Part shown: piece after piece, positions 1 through 6,070 of the stretch
How the letters are laid out: the number at the start of each line of letters is the position of its first letter
How positions within the stretch are numbered: the first letter of the stretch is position 1
Assembly (NCBI GenBank): GCA_003497555.1
Contig: DNNS01000314.1
Span: 1,987-8,122, forward strand
Reading direction: 5' to 3'
Length of the DNA stretch: 6,136 nucleotides
Source: Spirochaetia bacterium
GTDB lineage: Bacteria; Spirochaetota; UBA12135
Program-made: the position numbers and the translations under genes
The notes under the pieces: model-generated
Seen by the model: only the letters and a program-made list of their open reading frames with translations
The model's database searches: none
Told to the model about the DNA's origin: nothing

Positions 1-100
1 TTGGCACAAAACGGGTTTCCGGTTCCGGCGTTATATGAAGAGGAACAGGCAGGAGTAAAAACAGAAGGCGCAGCGCTGCTTTAAACCTGTTTTTTCTCAA
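1..100 (-). CDS. Partial gene: N-terminus of a putative exported or membrane protein
   Basis: This is the start of a gene that runs off the left edge of the window. Only about 33 codons are visible. From a TTG at 100-98 the frame is open to base 1 and encodes a classical signal sequence or signal anchor: a basic start (MRKNRFK) followed by a leucine-rich core (LRLLFLLLPVPLHI) and then a polar stretch (TPEPETRF). A GTG in the same frame at 112-110 is an alternative start. The gene would overlap the 3' end of ispF by 20 (TTG) or 32 (GTG) bases, which fits the tight packing of the operon. Neither start has a clear Shine-Dalgarno sequence, so translation probably depends on coupling to ispF. A second frame is also open here but lacks a start and has no protein-like pattern. 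The product cannot be identified from this fragment. Confidence 0.45.
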   Translation of the reverse strand, partial: MRKNRFKAALRLLFLLLPVPLHITPEPETRFVP

Positions 101-554
101 GCAGACAAACACTATGGCAGGTAATGCATTTTTCCCGGCCCTCATCATTTGTTTTTTCAGTAGTGGATGCCTTGATGCCGATATTTTCGCAAAGCAGAAT
201 AGCCTTGAAATTTTCAATCATCCGCGGAATATAATCTTTTAATTTCGGTTTCTCACAGATAATAACCGAATCAATGTTGACGATCCGGAACCGGTTTTTA
301 ATAAGCTCATATACTTTTTCCAGAAGACGCAGGCTGCTGATGTTTTTCAGAGTCTGATCGGTATCCGGAAAGATCATGCCGATATCCCTTTCACCGGCTG
401 CTCCCAGCAGTGCATCAATCACCGAGTGTATCAGCGCATCGGCATCGGAATGCCCGAGCAGTCCTTTAACGTGGGGTACATCCACTCCGCCGAGGATCAG
501 TCTGCGCCCGCGTACCAGCCGGTGCGTATCATGCCCTATGCCTGTTCTATACAT
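81..554 (-). CDS. ispF: 2-C-methyl-D-erythritol 2,4-cyclodiphosphate synthase (IspF)
   Basis: This cytoplasmic MEP-pathway enzyme converts CDP-methylerythritol 2-phosphate into methylerythritol cyclodiphosphate with release of CMP; the family works as a trimer with a divalent metal at each interface. The 157-residue length is normal. Visible family marks are GHDTH at 7-11 (metal ligands D9 and H11), HSDAD at 35-39, the third metal histidine H43, DALLGAA at 47-53, DIG at 57-59, FPDTD at 62-66, the cytidine-binding strand NIDSVII at 93-99 with PKL at 103-105, and TTEK at 131-134. The usual LGF after TTEK is replaced by TND, while the following Gly-Arg is kept (G139, R140). The ATG at 554 was chosen over a longer in-frame extension because it has a strong GAGGAG six bases upstream and gives the standard N-terminus. 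It starts one base after the preceding stop codon. It is a stand-alone IspF, not fused to IspD, and IspD is not in the window. Confidence 0.97.
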   Translation of the reverse strand: MYRTGIGHDTHRLVRGRRLILGGVDVPHVKGLLGHSDADALIHSVIDALLGAAGERDIGMIFPDTDQTLKNISSLRLLEKVYELIKNRFRIVNIDSVIICEKPKLKDYIPRMIENFKAILLCENIGIKASTTEKTNDEGREKCITCHSVCLLEKKQV

Positions 555-555
555 A

Positions 556-2094
556 TTAATCTCCTCTTCGGGAAGCAATAAGTATGATTTTTTTATCGGC
601 AAGCATTTTGCATGCCTTGCGGTATTCGGTTTTATTAAAAAAAATAAAAATACCGTCTTCGGTTTTAAAGTGCAGCCCGGAGCGGGTGAAAACATACTGG
701 AAATCCCGGGTTTTTTCCGGTGAAATTAATTCCAGCGTATATATGGTTTTTTTCAGGCCGGCGCGGGAGCGGGAAAATACATTTTTTATATGATTAATAA
801 AAGCATCCGGAGCGGCACCGTATTTTTTAATAAATTTTTCCGCAGTCTTTTGCGTATATCCGCAGAAAAGCCCAAAAGGCGTATATTCAGGTTCGGCGCG
901 GAAAATAAAAATAAATTCCGCAGCTTCGCAGAAAAAAAAAGTCAGCAGCAGATAAAATCCGGAGGGAGATAGTTTTTCCCGGTATACGGAAAGCTTGTGA
1001 TCGGAACTGAAAGAAAAACATTCCGCTGCCCGTTTCTCCCCGGCCGGTATATTCAGGCTGCGGCGTGAAGAAAAAATTTTTTTTATCAGCGGCAGATTCC
1101 AGGATAATGTCAAGCCGTTCATTTCCGCCAGTCCAAGTCCGCAGGCAGACGGAATCAGGTTTTGAGCAGTCAACAGGCCGCTGCTTCCTGCCGGCGGGTT
1201 CTGCCGGAAATGCTCAGACATAACCCGGTAAAAGAAAACCGTGCTGTCGGAAATCGGAAAAGTTTCGATAAGATTTATATTTTCCCTCAGAAAATTCAGG
1301 AGCTCAGGGAAATTAATGCGTAAAAAGATACGAAAGCGGCGGCTGAAAGAAAGGGCAGCGGAATATTTACGCAGCTTCGGGGGAGAGGCAGGAAGATTTT
1401 TCTGCAGGAACAGTATTTCTTCGGATTCAGGAAAAATGTCGGCTTTAATGCCCGGGAAAATTCTGCGATAGCAGATAACATCAAAAGCATGCAGCACACG
1501 GGCGCAGCGGAAAAAATCCTGTCCCGGATCGGCAGTTTTAAAAAGCAGCTCCGGTTTGAACCTGGCGCATAGCGATGGAATGCCGGAAGGATCAAGAGCA
1601 AAAGCTATGCATTTTTTCTCCAGCAGTTCTCCGGTAACGTCAGCCGGAAATGTCCGCCTGCAGAAAAAATCCTCAAAGATATTACGCATTACGCTGCAGT
1701 GTTTTTCCGCTGTTTTCAGAGCGCCGTCTGCAGGGTTCTCCGGAAGGAAAGGATTAAATTTACGGCAATGCTGCAGAAAGGCCGCCAGTCCTGATGAAAT
1801 TTCTATGGCCGGTTTTTTATTGCTGAGCATACTGTGATCCCTGCGCATATTGATCAGCCCGGAAGTATCCAGTATATCCAGGGTTTCAGGCTGTGCTGTG
1901 CCGGCGTTTCCGTTTTTTTCAATTTCGGCAATTGTTTTCATACCTTCGGCGGATATTTTGGAATAATGCGTAAAAAACCAGAGAAAATCGCGGCTTTTTT
2001 TTATATATTCCTCCCAGGAACCGACTTCCCAGAATTCAAGAAACGAGGCGAACATTTCCGTATTGTATGTGTATTTAAGCGGTACTTTCAGCAT
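556..2094 (-). CDS. Unrecognised phenylalanine-rich 512-residue protein
   Basis: I do not recognise a family. The product is predicted to be cytoplasmic: there is no signal peptide (it starts MLKVPLKYTYN) and no clear transmembrane helix. The most hydrophobic stretch, at about 378-398, is broken by E390 and E393 and looks like buried beta strands. About 52 residues are phenylalanine (roughly 10%) and 12 are cysteines scattered without a CxxC metal pattern. It is also rich in Arg and Lys. A mainly helical N-terminal half (to about 300) and a more beta-like C-terminal part (365-512) can be guessed. No Walker motif, protease triad, MIDAS or DUF58 signature was found. The ATG at 2094 lies one base after the DUF4159 stop (TGATATG) and has no Shine-Dalgarno sequence, which suggests translation by coupling; Met14 is a weaker alternative. 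Its place between DUF4159 and ispF in an uninterrupted train suggests co-expression with the envelope proteins upstream. The long uninterrupted frame and codon bias like its neighbours support a real gene. Confidence 0.88.
   Translation of the reverse strand: MLKVPLKYTYNTEMFASFLEFWEVGSWEEYIKKSRDFLWFFTHYSKISAEGMKTIAEIEKNGNAGTAQPETLDILDTSGLINMRRDHSMLSNKKPAIEISSGLAAFLQHCRKFNPFLPENPADGALKTAEKHCSVMRNIFEDFFCRRTFPADVTGELLEKKCIAFALDPSGIPSLCARFKPELLFKTADPGQDFFRCARVLHAFDVICYRRIFPGIKADIFPESEEILFLQKNLPASPPKLRKYSAALSFSRRFRIFLRINFPELLNFLRENINLIETFPISDSTVFFYRVMSEHFRQNPPAGSSGLLTAQNLIPSACGLGLAEMNGLTLSWNLPLIKKIFSSRRSLNIPAGEKRAAECFSFSSDHKLSVYREKLSPSGFYLLLTFFFCEAAEFIFIFRAEPEYTPFGLFCGYTQKTAEKFIKKYGAAPDAFINHIKNVFSRSRAGLKKTIYTLELISPEKTRDFQYVFTRSGLHFKTEDGIFIFFNKTEYRKACKMLADKKIILIASRRGD
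561..566 (-). promoter_or_regulatory. Ribosome binding site of ispF inside the upstream gene
   Basis: On the minus strand GAGGAG lies six bases before the ATG at 554. It is the best Shine-Dalgarno sequence in the window and decides the ispF start. It is also coding sequence: it overlaps the codons for the Arg-Arg-Gly-Asp end of the 512-residue protein, whose stop is TAA at 558-556. Ribosomes finishing the upstream gene would therefore pass directly over this site. Confidence 0.85.
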
Positions 2095-2095
2095 A

Positions 2096-2749
2096 TCAGT
2101 TGAGCATGGAATATGTTAAAATATTCACTCCCATTTTTAAAGCTTCAAGCCTGACCGTTTCGCTGTTTTTATGAACTTGATACGGAGCCCAGCCGTCGCC
2201 TATATCGGTATTAAAAATATAAAAAACCATAATGCGTTTATTATAAATTATACCCCATGCTTCCGGACGCCCCCCGGCGTGCTTGTGTATTTTAGGAAGC
2301 CCGTCTGAAAAGATATAATAACAGCGGAATATTTCATGTCCGGCGGGAATTTCCGTAAGTTTATATTCAGGGAAAATTTTTGTCATTTCCTGGCGGAATG
2401 AGGTATCCATGCCGTAATCGTCATTAGCCAGCAGAAACCCTCCGGCAAGGCACCAGGTACGGAGCGCTGTACGTTCAGCCGGCGAAAAGGACACACTGCC
2501 GTGTCCGGTCAGATAGCAGAAAGGCTGCCGAAAAAGCTCAGGATCAAGCGGCGAGACAGTAACAGGATCAATCCGGCAGTTTATACCGGTATTGCTGAAA
2601 AAAAAATGCATTAATTCCTTGGCGCCGGTCAGACCCTCATACCAGTCGCCTCCGCCGCTGTATTTCAGTACTGCAAAGGTAAAATCAAAACGCTCAGCCA
2701 TAAGGCATCCGGATGCCAGTATGATAAAAAAAATATTTTTCAGACGCAT
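2096..2749 (-). CDS. Exported DUF4159 domain protein
   Basis: DUF4159 proteins are secreted or membrane-associated proteins of unproven function with a glutamine-amidotransferase-like fold, often encoded beside BatA/VWA genes. Nearly the whole mature chain matches the family: LKYSGGGDWY at 28-37, PLDPELF at 67-73, YLTGHG at 79-84, the FS..E....R..LAGGFLLANDDYG block at 88-113, SFRQEM at 117-122, IFPEYKL at 125-131, the H..F..YY pattern at 138-145, GLPKIHKH at 150-157, VFYIFNTDIGDGW at 175-187 and MGVNILTYS at 206-214. At 217 residues it is full length. The N-terminus (MRLKNIFFIILASGCLMA) is an export signal. It contains LASGC at 11-15, which could be a relaxed lipobox with C15 as the lipid site, or cleavage could follow Ala18. 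The start lies six bases after the VWA gene stop, with AGGA eleven bases upstream of the ATG. It probably acts with the VWA protein in the envelope; this is inferred from context. Confidence 0.95.
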   Translation of the reverse strand: MRLKNIFFIILASGCLMAERFDFTFAVLKYSGGGDWYEGLTGAKELMHFFFSNTGINCRIDPVTVSPLDPELFRQPFCYLTGHGSVSFSPAERTALRTWCLAGGFLLANDDYGMDTSFRQEMTKIFPEYKLTEIPAGHEIFRCYYIFSDGLPKIHKHAGGRPEAWGIIYNKRIMVFYIFNTDIGDGWAPYQVHKNSETVRLEALKMGVNILTYSMLN

Positions 2750-2755
2750 ATAAAA

Positions 2756-4486
2756 TCAGTTCCTGCGTTTCCGGTACTTTAAAAACAGAAACAGCATAAA
2801 TACCGCTAAAACCGTGCACAGTACTGCAGGGCGGTAGAGCAGGCTTGCACTTATTCCGGTTTTTTTTATTTCCCCGTATTCATCGTTTTTTATCTGTCCG
2901 GCAAAATCATCTAAGGTCAGGAAAAATGCATCAGCGTACTGATCCGGCGCGGTATTGAACAGTTCTTTGGCAGGCGCCGTACAGGCCAGCGGAACCGTAT
3001 TCCCTCCGCTGCTGAGATGATAAAATCCCGGGTCGGCAAGCGAAAAGGCATTGCCGCTTTTAATTAATTTTCGTTTTTTCTTTGGGGTTTCCAGAAAAAA
3101 ATTTTTTTGCGTACCGGATACGGTTATGCGCTCTTCGGGAAAGACCGTAAGAAAATCAGGCTGCAGGGCGCCTGCCAAAAGCCTGCGGCCGGCATAATGC
3201 AGCAGTTGATAAAAAAAAGCTTCATAGTAATCTGTTTCACCCCTGTGACTTCGGGATACAAACCCTGCCGGCCACAGGGGGTATATGCCCATAAAAATAA
3301 CATTTTCCCTGTGAAAAAAACATGACGAACCGCTGCTGTGGATAAACAGCTGATCGTTTTTAACGGCCGGCAGAAAAAATGCCTTGTCGGCTGAAAAAAA
3401 ATTATTCCAGATTTTCAGGCTGTTTTCGGAATTTCCTCCCAGCAGAATAAAGGGACGGCGGAAGTCGTATGCAAATTCATGCCAGGCCGGTTCGGTGCGG
3501 ACTTTTATCCCGGGAAATATAGATTTGATTTTTTTTTCGTCTCCGAGCGGGAAAAAAAGCAGCAGGGGGTGCCTGCTGTAATAACGGTAACATTCGGCCG
3601 AGGGGGCAAAGAGAACCAGCAGATGATCAGACGGTACTGCCGGCAGGTCGCCGTTATGAATAAAATGCATACGGCTGCTGAAAGAACTGTAGCGCCTGAG
3701 CAGGGAGTGAAAAAATGATATTTCATAGTTGGGTGTATCGGCCAAAATAACAACCGGTATTTTTTTTTCAGCCGCACGGTATACAGCCCGGGCGGTATTA
3801 TTATCCGCAGAAAAATCATCATCAGGATTTTCAGCGGAACAGGTAATCTTTACCAAGTACCATGAATTTTCTTCTTCCGGGCGGAAGCGTAAACGTTTCT
3901 GCTCTGACCATAAAGATACGGACTGCATGCGGATTTTGCCGTTTATGCTGATCTCTAAATTTATCTTTGTTTCGCCGGGGAAGTTTTTCATGACAACAGC
4001 TTCAATATCATCCGCCGTTCCTGCGGTGTCGTTTTCTTTTTTTTCCAGGTAAACGCACAGATCGCGTTTTTTGGGCCTGGTGCGGACATAATGAACATTG
4101 GAATTCCCAAGGGGAGTAAAGTTGTCGTGAAAGGAAAAATCGGAAATTATATATACGCTGGCGGGATTTTTAAGGCCGGAGATAAAACTGTGCACCGGAC
4201 CAAACCAGGAAGAATATTCATCGGCGGAAAGATTGTGCGGCGAGGAAACCCTTGTGAGCCTTTCGCCGAATTTATAAAACCGGGTATTCCTTCCGGTTTT
4301 TACCGGTATGCTTTTTTTGATATTCCCGAGATCTGGTTTTATACTGGCAGAGTTGTCGATCAATATAATCATGTTTTTTTTTTCAATAATTTTTTTTTCG
4401 GATACGTACTGCGGATCTAAAAGAAGCAGAAAAACAGCGGCTGTCAGGAATACGGCAGCCGGAACTGCGCTTAATCTGCCGGGCAT
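2756..4486 (-). CDS. BatA-like VWA membrane protein with amidotransferase-like domain
   Basis: The 576-residue protein has a hydrophobic N-terminal anchor at about 8-23 and a second helix at about 551-569 followed by a basic tail (KYRKRRN), so most of it should face the periplasm. Residues 39-135 resemble a VWA domain: MIILIDNSAS carries a DxSxS metal site (D44, S46, S48) and VYIISDF (111-117) resembles the later strand of the fold. Residues about 140-235 look like a beta-sandwich ending in DDDFSADNNTARAV, which is typical of BatA-like proteins before their amidotransferase-like part. That part begins at VVILADTPNYEISFFHSLL (245-263) and runs to about 430. The segment from 445 to 500 (FSLADPGFYHL) resembles the C-terminal beta domain of the same proteins. 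The N-terminus starts at what would be the second BatA helix; an in-frame stop just upstream excludes an extension. The start is 11 bases after the ctpA stop and has no Shine-Dalgarno sequence, so coupling is likely. Function is unproven; a role with the DUF4159 protein is inferred. Confidence 0.82.
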   Translation of the reverse strand: MPGRLSAVPAAVFLTAAVFLLLLDPQYVSEKKIIEKKNMIILIDNSASIKPDLGNIKKSIPVKTGRNTRFYKFGERLTRVSSPHNLSADEYSSWFGPVHSFISGLKNPASVYIISDFSFHDNFTPLGNSNVHYVRTRPKKRDLCVYLEKKENDTAGTADDIEAVVMKNFPGETKINLEISINGKIRMQSVSLWSEQKRLRFRPEEENSWYLVKITCSAENPDDDFSADNNTARAVYRAAEKKIPVVILADTPNYEISFFHSLLRRYSSFSSRMHFIHNGDLPAVPSDHLLVLFAPSAECYRYYSRHPLLLFFPLGDEKKIKSIFPGIKVRTEPAWHEFAYDFRRPFILLGGNSENSLKIWNNFFSADKAFFLPAVKNDQLFIHSSGSSCFFHRENVIFMGIYPLWPAGFVSRSHRGETDYYEAFFYQLLHYAGRRLLAGALQPDFLTVFPEERITVSGTQKNFFLETPKKKRKLIKSGNAFSLADPGFYHLSSGGNTVPLACTAPAKELFNTAPDQYADAFFLTLDDFAGQIKNDEYGEIKKTGISASLLYRPAVLCTVLAVFMLFLFLKYRKRRN

Positions 4487-4497
4487 GGCAGAGTACT

Positions 4498-5922
4498 TTA
4501 TTTTTTTAATATGCTGTAGGCTTTAAGCAGATGCACGGCTTCTCTTAACTGCAGATCATCTTCCAGATCATAAGCGTCGGGCATTTTGTTGCGGTTTCTT
4601 TCGTTTTTAATAAAAAGCCTGAGAGTATCTTCCCGGACGTCAATATTATTGGCAGTTAATTCTTCAATAAAGGTTTTCAGATGCTTTTCTCCGGCATCCG
4701 CCTCCGGATAACGGCTTACAAAGTTTTCGATGTATTTTCCCCTGCGCAGTTTTAACAGCATACCGGTTTCGTATTCGGAAAAAGTCTGTTCTTTTACTTC
4801 GATATCCGGCATCAGACCTTCTTCGTGCAGGGAACGTCCCTTGGGCGTGTAATATTTGGCAGTGGTAAATCGGAAAGCTGTTCCCTCACCCGGATCAATC
4901 TGGCAGATTTCCTGAACGGAAAATTTCCCAAATGTCTTTTCGCCCAGCAGCAGGGCGCGTCCGGAATCCTGCATAGCCCCGGCAAAAATTTCGCTTGCCG
5001 ATGCCGAATAGTTATTTACTAGAACTATCATTGGTACGGTAAGCGGAACCAGAATATCGGGGGTAGCGTTTTTTTCATAGAGTATCTGTCCGTCGCGTCC
5101 TTTGGTATAAACGATTTTTCCTTCGGTCAGAAAAAAATCCACAGTATCGCATACAATATCAAGCAGCCCGCCGGGATTATAACGCAGATCAATAATCAGG
5201 GCGCTGATATTTTTAGTTTTCAGTTTGCTGATTTCGGCTTCGAGATCCCGTGCCGTGGTTGCGGAAAAGGTTTTAATTTTGATATAGCCGATGGAAGAAT
5301 CTTTGATCAGATCGGATGCTGTGGAATGAATTTCAATTTTTTCTCGTTTTATCTTGAAATTCAGCGGTTTGTCTTCGGTTTTACGCAGAATGGTAATATT
5401 AACGGTTGTTCCCGGAGTTCCGCGCAGGATGGAAACAGCTTCTTCAATTGACATGTCGCGTGTGCTTTGTTTTTCAATTTCACTGATAATATCACCGGGT
5501 TTTACACCCACATTCCAGGCCGGAGTGCCTTCGATCGGGTATAATACGGTAAGCCATTCATCGCGCTTGCCCAGGTAAATACCAAGACCGCCGAAAGAGC
5601 CGGTTGTTTCAGTTTTTAAATCTTCATAGCGTTTGGTATCAAGAAAGGCCGTATGGGGATCATCAAGCGCTTTCAGCATGCCGTTTATAGCCCCGTAAAA
5701 TAGTTTATCAGGTACGGCTTTTTCACTGTCAACATAGCGCGTACGTATAATTTCATACACTCCGGCAAACAGATTAAAATATTTATCGTCATTTTTTTTC
5801 TCGCGAGCGCTGACGCTTTCGCCGATAAAGGGAATTTTAATATTAACCAGAACAAGCAGTATCAGAATGGAAACCCAGATTATTCTTTCTTTATTTTTTA
5901 TTTCAGGAATTTTTATTTTCAT
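4498..5922 (-). CDS. ctpA: S41 family C-terminal processing peptidase with PDZ domain
   Basis: This membrane-anchored serine protease cleaves proteins near their C-termini outside the cytoplasmic membrane. Order of parts: an uncleaved signal anchor at about 13-30 (IIWVSILILLVLVNI); an S41 N-terminal helical region at about 48-100 (YVD at 63-65, ALDDPHTAFLD at 85-95); a PDZ domain at about 105-190 with the FGGLGIYL peptide-binding loop at 110-117 and GTPAW....KPGD at 132-144; and the S41 catalytic core at 200-375. The core shows IGYIKI at 211-216, LIIDLRYNPGGLL at 242-254, NNYSASASEIFAGAMQDSG at 303-321 (predicted nucleophile S308), and FGKFSVQ at 331-337 (general base K333 and Q337). The family normally has Gly after the lysine where this protein has Phe334. 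A charged, probably helical tail of about 98 residues follows MPDIEV. At 474 residues the length is ordinary. It is the first gene after the promoter, with GAGG nine bases before the ATG. The exact subfamily name (CtpA versus CtpB) is uncertain. Confidence 0.95.
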   Translation of the reverse strand: MKIKIPEIKNKERIIWVSILILLVLVNIKIPFIGESVSAREKKNDDKYFNLFAGVYEIIRTRYVDSEKAVPDKLFYGAINGMLKALDDPHTAFLDTKRYEDLKTETTGSFGGLGIYLGKRDEWLTVLYPIEGTPAWNVGVKPGDIISEIEKQSTRDMSIEEAVSILRGTPGTTVNITILRKTEDKPLNFKIKREKIEIHSTASDLIKDSSIGYIKIKTFSATTARDLEAEISKLKTKNISALIIDLRYNPGGLLDIVCDTVDFFLTEGKIVYTKGRDGQILYEKNATPDILVPLTVPMIVLVNNYSASASEIFAGAMQDSGRALLLGEKTFGKFSVQEICQIDPGEGTAFRFTTAKYYTPKGRSLHEEGLMPDIEVKEQTFSEYETGMLLKLRRGKYIENFVSRYPEADAGEKHLKTFIEELTANNIDVREDTLRLFIKNERNRNKMPDAYDLEDDLQLREAVHLLKAYSILKK

Positions 5923-5931
5923 TGTAAAAAG

Positions 5932-5935
5932 CCTC
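5932..5935 (-). promoter_or_regulatory. Ribosome binding site of the ctpA-like gene
   Basis: GAGG on the minus strand is nine bases before the ATG at 5922, within the sequence AGCGAGGC. Spacing is slightly long but acceptable, and no competing start is present. It supports 5922 as the true start and lies only just downstream of the predicted transcription start. Confidence 0.6.
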
Positions 5936-5942
5936 GCTGATA

Positions 5943-5979
5943 ATCATACAAGTTTAGCTTGTTTTAACCAATAAGTCAA
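5943..5979 (-). promoter_or_regulatory. Sigma70-type promoter(s) for the ctpA-to-ispF operon
   Basis: On the minus strand TTGACT (5979-5974, five of six bases matching the consensus) is followed after exactly 17 bases by TAAACT (5956-5951, four of six). A second, overlapping pair also has a 17-base spacer: TTGGTT (5971-5966, weak) and TATGAT (5948-5943, five of six). Either would start transcription about 15 to 25 bases before the ctpA ATG, giving a very short leader. This is the only stretch of non-coding DNA upstream of the gene train, so it is where its promoter is expected. Which pair is used cannot be decided from sequence. Confidence 0.62.
5948..5962. repeat. Small inverted repeat overlapping the promoter -10 region
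   Basis: ACAAG and CTTGT form perfect five-base arms around a five-base centre. The element covers the TAAACT box and touches TATGAT, so it could be an operator half-site pair. Five-base arms in A+T-rich DNA can arise by chance, and no regulator gene is visible nearby. Confidence 0.3.
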
Positions 5980-6070
5980 TTTATGCGGGGTGGGTCATGC
6001 TGATTATAAATTCTATTAAAATTAGACGACATACCTCTTGCCATGGTGTAGGCTGTTTTAAATTTGATTT

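Noticed and set aside
126..140. CxxCH motif (C143-I-T-C146-H147) in IspF, formally a haem c attachment site
   Set aside because: IspF is a cytoplasmic enzyme without an export signal, and the residues lie in its conserved C-terminal strand, so haem attachment is not expected; the match is by chance.
555..695. N-terminal extension of ispF to an upstream in-frame ATG (204 residues)
   Set aside because: The extra 47 residues have no IspF homology, would overlap the upstream gene deeply, and the internal ATG at 554 has a strong Shine-Dalgarno sequence.
376..723. Plus-strand ORF opposite ispF and the end of the 512-residue gene
   Set aside because: It is antisense to strongly supported coding sequence, is serine/proline rich as expected for a shadow frame, and has no family match.
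1296..1601. Second minus-strand ORF within the 512-residue gene, in another frame
   Set aside because: It is an out-of-frame shadow of the longer gene, and that gene's frame is continuous, so no frameshift needs explaining.
4091..4420. Plus-strand ORF of 109 codons opposite the VWA gene
   Set aside because: It lies wholly antisense to the VWA domain codons and has no recognisable protein pattern.
5985..6000. TGACCCACCCC on the minus strand, resembling an IS3-type terminal repeat
   Set aside because: Its orientation is wrong for the right end of an element whose transposase would end at 6071, and no matching copy exists in the window.
5976..6044. Minus-strand ORF of 22 codons (starts MARGMSS) in the intergenic region
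   Set aside because: It is very short, has a promoter box overlapping its stop and no identifiable homology; such ORFs are expected by chance.
6027..6052. Possible terminator hairpin (ACACC with GGTATGT) after the upstream gene end
   Set aside because: The stem is short, needs a bulge and is not followed by a T run on the minus strand.
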